Source: Desulfatibacillaceae bacterium (GTDB taxonomy: Bacteria; Desulfobacterota; Desulfobacteria; Desulfobacterales; Desulfatibacillaceae). From it: DNA of 7,153 bases. This document shows positions 1 to 5,627 of the stretch, one piece after another. The translations under genes were made by a program, and so were the position numbers. Position 1 is the first letter of the stretch. Every line of letters begins with the position of its first letter. Where the stretch lies: assembly GCA_030018745.1 (NCBI GenBank), contig JASEHB010000121.1, forward strand, positions 1 to 7,153, written 5' to 3'. The notes under the pieces are model-generated. The model searched no databases. It was not told where the DNA came from and saw only the letters and a program-made list of their open reading frames with translations.

Positions 1-8
1 CAACAAGG

Positions 9-41
9 AAAAAGGCCGGGGAGGATAACCCCCGGCCTTTT
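9..41 (-). terminator. Intrinsic terminator after the exported-protein gene
   Basis: Positions 10-21 and 30-41 form a perfect 12-bp inverted repeat (AAAAGGCCGGGG / CCCCGGCCTTTT) around an 8-nt loop. Read on the minus strand, the GC-rich stem ends in five T residues. It lies 35 nt past the stop codon of the gene at 76-1224, the classic place for a rho-independent terminator. The A-run on the other arm means it could also work for transcripts arriving on the plus strand from outside the window. Confidence 0.93.
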
Positions 42-75
42 GAAGAACAGCAGGACAAAGAACCGTCCGTGATTG

Positions 76-1224
76 TTACAGGTCTTTGCCCAGACCTTTT
101 CTGCGCATTATTACAACCCCTGCAAACAAGACGCCCAAAAGAAGGCCTGCTGCAGCAAGGGGATAGGCCTTGTTTTCCATGAAGCGTTTTGCCACGGCCC
201 AGTGAAGGTCTTTTCCCACCTGATGCGCTCCCCTGCCAAGATTTTGGATGTAGCAGAAGTAGCTCCAGGGGTCTGTGTCCTTGCCTGTGTAGTTGGGGCC
301 GGCGGCTGCACCTGCCTGGACACCCGGCGCGGCACCCCAGAAGGCTGCCGGACGCGGGGCAAGGTTGGCGCGGAAGGCGGGAAGCGGCGGTTCAACCCAC
401 TCGTTGAGCTTTCTGGGAACTCCGATAAGCATTTCATTTGCTGTTTCCATGCTTATGGCTTCATTCAATGTGTGAAGCACAAAGCGGCCGCCCCAGCCGG
501 GGCCTTCCTGAAAACAGGGTGCGGCGCTGAAGGCATAAAAGCTGCGGACAACCCCGTCTGTTGCCTGGGCATCCAAAATCCGCAGGTCCCATCCCGCGAT
601 TGGTGGCAGGTCATAGCGCTGTTCGGGCTGGATAAAAGCACCCTGGAGGCCTGGGCGCTCCATTATCACAAAGGTGTCCCAGTTGCTGCCAGGGGGATTG
701 TTTGCGTTTTCCAGGTAAAATTCGCCGTAGGGCTGGCCTGCGCCGTAGGTGAAAATGCCCCAGTTGATTGTATTTGAGCCATTGCGTTTGCCAAGTATTA
801 TTTCAAAGGGGGGCATTGCAGTGGTTGCAAAGTTGAAATTGGTGTACTGCACTCCGCCCACAACAGCTCCGGCAATTTCTGTTGCGCCAAAGTCTCCGCT
901 GGCCAGCGCCCACAGTTGAAAGATGTAGGCAAGGCCGCTTCCGGCGGCGGGCAGCATCTGCCCCATGTCCTGTGCCCAGAAGGTGGCTTGCCCATGCGCC
1001 TCGATTATTAGGATGTGCTGCTGGTCATCATAGAGAGCGGTAAAATAGGGCGTGTTGGCATCCAGGGGAATCGGGGTGGTCCCGGTGGCATCAACATAAA
1101 CCCTGTCATAGCCTGCAAAAAGCACCTGATGCACGGCTGCGCCAGCCGGGCAGGCAAAAAGGGCAAGAGCCAGAAAAAGCGCACAGCAATACGCGAAAAG
1201 ACGGGGCGGATAAAGCCTCTTCAT
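76..1224 (-). CDS. Exported protein with C-terminal membrane anchor, function unknown
   Basis: I do not recognise this 382-aa protein. It opens with a typical Sec signal peptide: MKRLYPPRLF, a hydrophobic core at about residues 11-24, and likely cleavage near A29/A30 in the PAGAA stretch. A Cys at 25 (LFAC) only weakly resembles a lipobox because Phe sits at -2. The mature part (about 31-350) is rich in Gly, Pro, Ala and aromatic residues and has only two Cys (237 and 324), which could form a disulfide. Near the C-terminus, residues 354-373 form one hydrophobic helix followed by the basic tail RRKGLGK, as in proteins anchored with a small cytoplasmic tail. Most of the protein should therefore face the periplasm. 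The ATG at 1224 is preferred to the upstream in-frame TTG at 1236 because GGAGG lies 5 nt before it and the signal peptide starts there. The gene is 417 nt from hdrA and has its own leader and terminator, so it is probably a separate unit. No haem, metal or FeS motif is visible. Confidence 0.85.
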   Translation of the reverse strand: MKRLYPPRLFAYCCALFLALALFACPAGAAVHQVLFAGYDRVYVDATGTTPIPLDANTPYFTALYDDQQHILIIEAHGQATFWAQDMGQMLPAAGSGLAYIFQLWALASGDFGATEIAGAVVGGVQYTNFNFATTAMPPFEIILGKRNGSNTINWGIFTYGAGQPYGEFYLENANNPPGSNWDTFVIMERPGLQGAFIQPEQRYDLPPIAGWDLRILDAQATDGVVRSFYAFSAAPCFQEGPGWGGRFVLHTLNEAISMETANEMLIGVPRKLNEWVEPPLPAFRANLAPRPAAFWGAAPGVQAGAAAGPNYTGKDTDPWSYFCYIQNLGRGAHQVGKDLHWAVAKRFMENKAYPLAAAGLLLGVLFAGVVIMRRKGLGKDL

Positions 1225-1229
1225 GAATG

Positions 1230-1234
1230 CCTCC
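1230..1234 (-). promoter_or_regulatory. Ribosome-binding site of the exported-protein gene
   Basis: GGAGG on the minus strand lies 5 nt before the ATG at 1222-1224. It decides against the TTG at 1234-1236, which overlaps this site. Confidence 0.75.
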
Positions 1235-1270
1235 AAGTATTGAGTTGTTATTTTTTTGGGAGTTGGTTCA

Positions 1271-1283
1271 GCAATACTATTGC
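1271..1283. promoter_or_regulatory. Palindrome in the leader of the exported-protein gene (possible operator)
   Basis: GCAATA and TATTGC form a perfect inverted repeat around one base (GCAATACTATTGC on the plus strand). It lies 47 nt before the ATG at 1224 and just downstream of the candidate promoter. Its place fits a repressor site or a small RNA hairpin, but a 6-bp arm can occur by chance. No known regulator is assigned. Confidence 0.3.
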
Positions 1284-1293
1284 CTCTTAAAAA

Positions 1294-1322
1294 TCAATCC
1301 AATAAATAGATCAGTTTGTCAA
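1294..1322 (-). promoter_or_regulatory. Candidate sigma-70-type promoter of the exported-protein gene
   Basis: A perfect -35 hexamer TTGACA occurs on the minus strand at 1322-1317, in an AT-rich stretch free of genes. At 17-nt spacing the -10 position reads GATTGA (1299-1294), a poor match to TATAAT. The -35 box and the setting support a promoter, but the weak -10 leaves it uncertain or activator-dependent. Confidence 0.35.
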
Positions 1323-1398
1323 GAAATAATATTGGTTAGGAAATACGGCAGGCGAATTTGTATGCTTTTTAAGGTGAGCGGTTTTAAGCCCGGCACAC

Positions 1399-1454
1399 AG
1401 GGCGGTTCCAGGGAGCCGTGGGCAAGGCGCACAAGCGAGAAAGGAGGGAGTGCA
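1399..1454 (+). repeat. Direct repeat copy 1 (half element)
   Basis: This 56-bp stretch matches 1523-1578 at 53 of 56 positions, and the first 41 bp are identical. It starts AGGGCGGTTCCAGGG and ends GAGGGAGTGCA. It equals the left half of the foldback element at 1521-1645, but the right half is absent. The sequence passes instead into a different hairpin (1461-1518). Confidence 0.9.
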
Positions 1455-1460
1455 TTTTTA

Positions 1461-1518
1461 GCCAAATTGTTGGGTGAACCTTGCGCTTCGCGCAAGAACC
1501 ACCCAACCTACGGCTGGC
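1461..1518. repeat. REP-like hairpin with GTTGGGTG/CACCCAAC arms
   Basis: GTTGGGTG (1469-1476) pairs with CACCCAAC (1500-1507). Inside it, TTGCGC (1481-1486) pairs with GCGCAA (1490-1495) around a TTC loop, and a 4-nt internal bulge lies on each side. GCCA (1461-1464) and TGGC (1515-1518) may close the base. The GTAGGTTGGGTG...CACCCAAC pattern, read on the minus strand, is the kind seen in dispersed REP-like intergenic repeats of many bacteria; that comparison is from memory. It fills the gap between the two direct copies. Confidence 0.7.
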
Positions 1519-1520
1519 GT

Positions 1521-1645
1521 ATAGGGCGGTTCCAGGGAGCCGTGGGCAAGGCGCACAAGCGAGGAATGAGGGAGTGTACTCAAATACATGACCGAAATTC
1601 CGAGCGCAGTGCAACACAGCCCACGGCTTCCTGGGGCCGCCCTAT
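1521..1645. repeat. 125-bp foldback (MITE-like) element between hdrA and the next gene
   Basis: The ends are imperfect terminal inverted repeats: 1521-1546 against 1620-1645 match at 23 of 26 positions (ATAGGGCGG... / ...CCGCCCTAT). Pairing continues in blocks inward (GCAC, GCG, GGAAT), and TGTA/TACA arms close an apex near 1575-1588. The whole unit can thus fold as one long hairpin. It encodes no protein that I trust and no obvious target-site duplication flanks it. Its right end overlaps the last codons of hdrA and supplies the TAG stop. It could be a non-autonomous mobile element or a transcript-end structure. Confidence 0.75.
1523..1578 (+). repeat. Direct repeat copy 2 (left half of the foldback element)
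   Basis: This is the second copy of the repeat at 1399-1454, exactly 124 bp away. The three differences fall at 1564, 1567 and 1577. Here the arm is followed by the apex and the inverted partner that copy 1 lacks. Confidence 0.9.
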
Positions 1646-4600
1646 TCCATTACCATTTCGACCATCGCCAGTATCTGATTCCCGTCAAACCCGTTAAGAT
1701 GAATGGCCCCGGAGCGGCAGGAGGCCACGCACAGGCCGCAGCCCTTGCACAGGGAGGCCTCGATCTGGGCCTTACCGGATTTTTCATCAAACTTGGGCGC
1801 ACCGTATGGGCAGATGGAAACGCACACGCCGCAACTGCTGCACCAGGGGGTATCCACCTGGGCAATGGTTCCGGGCACGGAAATAGTTTCCCGCGAGAGC
1901 AGGGTAACAGCCCTTGCGGCAGCAGCCTGGGCCTGGGTTATGGATTCATCAATGCTCTTGGGCGCATGGGCAAGGCCGCACACAAAAACGCCGTCTGTGG
2001 CAAAATCCACGGGCCGCAGCTTCACATGGGCCTCTGCAAAGAAGCCGTCTGCGTTCTGGCTTACCTTGTAAAGCTGGGCAAGGGGGTTTTCCTTTTCAGG
2101 GGTTATGGCGCTTGCCAGAACCAAAAGGTCGCTTGTCACGGCCATTTTGCGGTTCAAAATGGAATCCGTGAATGAAACCGTGACCCCCTTGTTGGAGTGG
2201 GTTACCTCAAAGGGCTTATCAAAGTTGTAGCGCACAAAGACAACCCCTGCCATGCGGGCTTCGCGGTAAAGCTCTTCCCGCAGGCCGTAGGGCCTCATGT
2301 CGCGGTAAAGGACAAAGACCTTGCGGGCCGGGTTTTTCTTTTTGAGGGCCAGGGCGTTCTTGATGCTCTGGGTGCAGCAGACCTTTGAGCAGTAAGGCCT
2401 TTCCGGAATGCGCGAGCCAACGCACTGCACAAAGACTGCGCTGTTGACGCTGTTCAAAGAGTCCGGGTCTGTAACCATGCGCTTTTCCAGCTCAAGGCCG
2501 GTCACAATGCGCTTGTCAGCCCCGTATTCGTACGAATCCGGCACAAGCTCGCTTGCTCCGCAGGCCACTATGGTGACACCGTGGACAAGGGTCTGGGCCT
2601 TGCCATCTGTTGAGATGGTGGTTTTGAAGTTGCCCACAAAGCCATCCACCGCTGTTAAGGATGAGTTGGTGAAAACCTCGATGAGGGAGTTGTTGTTCAC
2701 CTCTGAAATGAGCTGTTTGAGATATGCCTGAATGTCCTCATCCCGCCAGGTGCGGGAAAGGCTTCTTGCCTGGCCGCCAAGATGAGCGCTGCGCTCGACA
2801 ATATAGGTTTTGAAGCCCTGGGTCGCCAGCATACGGGCAGCTTCCATGCCTGCCACGCCGCCGCCTATGACAAGGGCGTTCTGGTCAATGGTGAGAACTG
2901 GCTCGCTCAATGGCTGGAGCAGGGCCGCCTTGGCCACGGACATGCGGACAAGGTCCCTTGCCTTGGCTGTGGCTTTATCCGGCACATCCTTGTGCACCCA
3001 GGAGTCCTGGTTGCGGATGTTGACCATTTCAAAGAGGTATTTGTTAAGACCAGCGTTGGAGAGGGTTTCCTGAAAAAGCGGCTCATGGGTCTTGGGCGTG
3101 CAGGCTGCAACCACGATGCGGTTCAGCTTCTGCTCCGCAATGATCTTTGCCATCTTGTCCTGGGAGTCCTGGGAGCAGGAGAAGAGGTTTTTTTCCACAT
3201 GAGCGACATCCGGCAGTGCCTTGGTGTATTCCAGAAGGTTTTCCATATCCACAACGCCCGCAATGTTGGTGCCGCAGCAGCACAGAAAAACACCGATGCG
3301 GTTGGCCTCGCCCCGTACATCGGTCTGGGAGGGGATTTCCACTGTGCGGGTGAGCGTTTTGCGGGCAGGGGACAGCAGATTTCCGGCAACACCAGCAGCA
3401 GCCGAGGAATCAATTACCGATGAGGGGATGTCCTTGGGGGCTGCAAAGGCTCCGCACACAAAGATGCCCGGCTGGTCAGTCTCAACAGGGTTGAAGCTGT
3501 TGGTGGCGGCAAAGCCGTAGCGGTCAAGGCTCACTCCCAGCTTGGCCGCAAGCTCCCGGCCTTGTGCGGTGGTGGTCAGGCCAACGGAGAGCACCACAAT
3601 GTCAAAAGCTTCCTCCTGGCGCGCACCGGTGTCATCCACATAGCGCAAAAGGGGCTTGTTGTCAGAGCTTTTATCAACCGTGGCCAGCTTTGTCTTTACA
3701 AAGCGAACGCCATGCTCATCTTTGGCGCGGTTGTAGTAGCGCTCAAAATCCTTGCCAAAGGTGCGCACATCAATATAGAAAACCGCTGTATCAAGGAATT
3801 CCTTGGAGTGCTCCTTTGCCAGCATGGCCTCTTTTACCGCATAGGTGCAGCAAACAGCCGAGCAGTAGCCCTTGTCTCCAAGATGCTCATCCCGCGAGCC
3901 TACGCACTGAATCCAGGCTATCTTCTTTGGCTCCTCGTGGTTGCTGGGCCGCACAAGATGTCCGCCGTAGGGGCCGGAAGCTGAAAGGATGCGCTCGAAC
4001 TCCAGGCTGGTCACAATATCGGGATTTTTTGCATATCCGTAGGTGTCGTTTGTGGCCGGATCGAATGCCTTTGTGCCCTGGGCAAGGACAATGGCCCCCA
4101 CATTGAGTGTGCGGCCCTTTTTCTTGTCCTTGTAATTTATGGCTCCGGTGGGGCATTTCTTTTCGCACAGGCCGCACTTGCCCTTGAGCAGCTTCAGGCA
4201 GTAGCGGTCGTCAATGGCATACTTCAGCGGCACTGCCTGGGCGTACTTCACATAGATGGCCTTGCGCTTCACAAGGCCGCTCTCATACTCGTTATCCACC
4301 TTGGCAGGGCATTTTTCCGTGCAAAGCCCGCAGGCAATGCACTTGCTCATATCCACATACCTGGGAAACTGGGTTATGGATACGGAAAAGTTGCCCTTTT
4401 CGCCAGAGATTTCATCAACTTGTGAAAGCGTCAACAGCTCGATGTTTGTGTGCCGGCCGACCTCGACCAGTTTTGGTGAGATAATTCACATCGCGCAGTC
4501 GTTGGTGGGAAATGTCTTGTCCAGTTGGCTCATCATTCCGCCAATGGAGCTTGTGCGCTCCACCAGATAAACGAAATAGCCTGAATCTGCAAGATCAAGG

Positions 4601-4665
4601 GCTGCCTGCATTCCCGTAATGCCGCCGCCAACAACCATCACCGAGCCGATAAGGTCCTTTGCCAT
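1642..4665 (-). CDS. hdrA: Selenocysteine-containing tandem HdrA-like double flavoprotein
   Basis: This HdrA-type electron-bifurcation or electron-transfer flavoprotein has 1007 aa when TGA 4486-4488 is read as selenocysteine (residue 60). Module 1 (about 1-435) has an FAD Rossmann motif VVGGGITG (11-18), the motif TNDCAMU (54-60) followed by IISPKLVEVGRH, an inserted 2x[4Fe-4S] ferredoxin (C109/112/115/119 and C164/167/171, with C156 nearby), and QCVGSR...CSAVCC (C254, C268, C272, C273). Module 2 (about 450-1007) has the HdrA N-terminal domain (C462-C464, C497, C522), a second FAD motif VIGGGVAG (599-606), QCVGSR...CSKVCC (C748, C759, C763, C764) and a C-terminal ferredoxin (C942/945/948/952 and C973/976/979/983). 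The ATG at 4665 follows AAAGGAG at 6-nt spacing. A start at the TTG at 4434 would delete the first FAD-binding motif. Single HdrA proteins are about 650 aa, so this is a fusion of two. It should be soluble and work with the HdrB just upstream. Its physiological substrates are not shown by the sequence. Confidence 0.93.
4453..4470 (-). promoter_or_regulatory. Putative bacterial SECIS hairpin of hdrA
   Basis: On the transcript, CUGGUC (4470-4465) pairs with GGCCGG (4458-4453) through four Watson-Crick and two G-U pairs. The 6-nt loop is GAGGUC, with G as its first base. The stem begins 16 nt after the UGA and the loop 22 nt after it. This agrees with the bacterial SECIS pattern as I know it: a short stem close downstream of UGA with a G among the first two loop bases, read by SelB. 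The codons here also encode the conserved PKLVEVGRH, so part of the pairing may be incidental. Confidence 0.65.
4486..4488 (-). other. In-frame UGA read as selenocysteine (Sec60 of HdrA)
   Basis: The codons around it read D-C-A-M-UGA-I-I-S-P-K-L-V-E-V-G-R-H with no frame change. Clear HdrA sequence lies on both sides: the Rossmann motif and LDKTFPTN before, NIELLTLSQVDEI after. Most HdrA proteins have Cys at this exact place, and selenocysteine HdrA proteins are known from methanococci and from some deltaproteobacteria. A Cys-to-Sec site is therefore far more likely than a nonsense mutation. Confidence 0.92.
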
Positions 4666-4671
4666 GACCTT

Positions 4672-4678
4672 CTCCTTT
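4672..4678 (-). promoter_or_regulatory. Ribosome-binding site that fixes the hdrA start
   Basis: AAAGGAG lies 6 nt before the ATG at 4663-4665. It is the strongest site near the gene and shows that translation begins upstream of the in-frame UGA, not at the TTG at 4434. Confidence 0.88.
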
Positions 4679-4679
4679 C

Positions 4680-4706
4680 AAAAAAACAAATTGTCTCCAG
4701 ACAATT
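4680..4706 (-). terminator. Palindrome plus T-run between hdrB and hdrA (attenuator or operator)
   Basis: The perfect 18-bp palindrome AATTGTCTCCAGACAATT spans 4689-4706. On the minus strand it is followed by TG and seven T residues (4686-4680). That is the layout of a weak rho-independent terminator, with a stem of seven or eight mainly A-U pairs. It sits directly before the hdrA ribosome-binding site. It may lower hdrA transcription relative to the upstream genes, or it may be a binding site for a dimeric regulator. Both readings are inference. Confidence 0.5.
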
Positions 4707-4725
4707 AAAAAGCCTGTTTATTGTT

Positions 4726-5595
4726 CTACTCTTCCAGCATTTGGGCCAGGTTGGAAATATCCAGTTTGTTTGCTGCAAGGCCCAGTTTTTGTGCATCTAT
4801 ACCCATTGCAAGGCCAAGAAGCTGCGGAAAGAGTATGCTTGGCACGGCTGCCTTGCCGTTGTTTGCTGCTGTGCGGGCCTGTACGCTGTCGAACTGGAGC
4901 TGGCACCAGGGGCAGTTGGATACAATGCACTTTGCCCCGGAATTGCGTGCGCCGGAAAGCTTTTTTTCCATGAGCGAGGCGGAAAGGCCGTCTTTGTAGC
5001 CCATAAGAGGGGCGCCGCAGCATTCCAGCCGGTTTTCCCATTCCACGGGGGATGCCCCGGTGCAGGAAACAAGGTTGTTGCACAGAACAGGGTTCAGCGG
5101 GTCGTCAAAGCCTGTTATGCGGCTGGGCCGCAGGGCGTGGCAGCCGTTGTGAACAGCAACATCAAGACCTGCAAACTTTTTGACAACAGCCTTTTTGATG
5201 TTGTTGGCGCCAACCCAGTCGTGCAGGGCGGTTATAAGATGAACCACCTGGGTTTTGCCTTTGTATTCAAGGCCAAGGGGCGCAAGTTCCTTGTTGATTT
5301 CGTCGGCCAGAGCCGCGTCATTGGCCAGGGCGTGCTGGGCGTGCTTGAAGGAGCCGAAACAGCACTGGCACAATACCAGGGTGTCCATGTCCCCTGCCTC
5401 GGAAAGGGCAAGGTTTCTGGCCGCAGCCAGAAGCCAGGTCTTGCGGTCGGCTGTCTTCATGGGATAGCCGCAGCAGGCGTAATCGGCAATGTCAACAATC
5501 CCCACGGAGAGTTTTTCCAGCACCGCACGGGCGGCGCTTTCATACTGGGGAACCCTGGCCGGTATGTTGCATCCTATAAAAAGAGCGTATTCCAT
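4726..5595 (-). CDS. hdrB: HdrB-like heterodisulfide reductase subunit (two CCG domains)
   Basis: This 289-aa protein has the two cysteine-rich CCG domains of HdrB. Domain 1 has C9, C41-C42-G and C76-x2-C79. Domain 2 has C152, C192-C193-G and C228-P-W-C231. In methanogen HdrB each such set binds a non-cubane [4Fe-4S] cluster that carries out disulfide chemistry, and both sets are complete here. The length is the usual one for HdrB (about 290 aa). The ATG at 5595 gives the N-terminus MEYALFIGCNIPARV, typical of the family, with AGGAAG 9 nt upstream. An in-frame TTG at 5622 would add nine residues without a better site. It starts 32 nt after the membrane subunit and lies 60 nt before hdrA, so the three are probably cotranscribed. 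It should sit between the HdrC-like clusters and HdrA. The natural disulfide or other substrate cannot be read from the sequence. Confidence 0.93.
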   Translation of the reverse strand: MEYALFIGCNIPARVPQYESAARAVLEKLSVGIVDIADYACCGYPMKTADRKTWLLAAARNLALSEAGDMDTLVLCQCCFGSFKHAQHALANDAALADEINKELAPLGLEYKGKTQVVHLITALHDWVGANNIKKAVVKKFAGLDVAVHNGCHALRPSRITGFDDPLNPVLCNNLVSCTGASPVEWENRLECCGAPLMGYKDGLSASLMEKKLSGARNSGAKCIVSNCPWCQLQFDSVQARTAANNGKAAVPSILFPQLLGLAMGIDAQKLGLAANKLDISNLAQMLEE

Positions 5596-5604
5596 TTTAT
5601 TTTG

Positions 5605-5610
5605 CTTCCT
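5605..5610 (-). promoter_or_regulatory. Ribosome-binding site that fixes the hdrB start
   Basis: AGGAAG on the minus strand lies 9 nt before the ATG at 5593-5595, in the short gap after the upstream stop codon. It favours this ATG over the TTG at 5622. Confidence 0.65.
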
Positions 5611-5627
5611 TATGACCGGCAAAAGCG

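Noticed and set aside
73..777. Plus-strand open frame of 234 aa opposite the exported-protein gene
   Set aside because: It overlaps a gene with a clear signal peptide, anchor and terminator, and shows no recognisable domain of its own.
1148..1152. LFAC at residues 22-25 of the exported protein as a lipobox
   Set aside because: Phe at position -2 is atypical, and a good signal peptidase I site (PAGAA) follows directly.
1399..1578. Two direct repeats as a CRISPR array
   Set aside because: There are only two units, the repeat exceeds 50 bp, the spacing is too wide, and the copies belong to an element with terminal inverted repeats.
1384..1617. Minus-strand open frame of 77 aa inside the repeats
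   Set aside because: It consists of two translated copies of the direct repeat and the REP-like hairpin. There is no sign that it is a protein gene.
4432..4434. TTG at 4434 as the start of hdrA
   Set aside because: It has no ribosome-binding site of note and would remove the first FAD motif. The TTG codes for Leu inside the conserved NIELLTLSQV stretch.
4486..4488. TGA as a nonsense mutation making hdrA a pseudogene
   Set aside because: The frame, the conserved motif on both sides, the strong ribosome-binding site and the SECIS-like hairpin all favour selenocysteine; the rest of the gene is intact.
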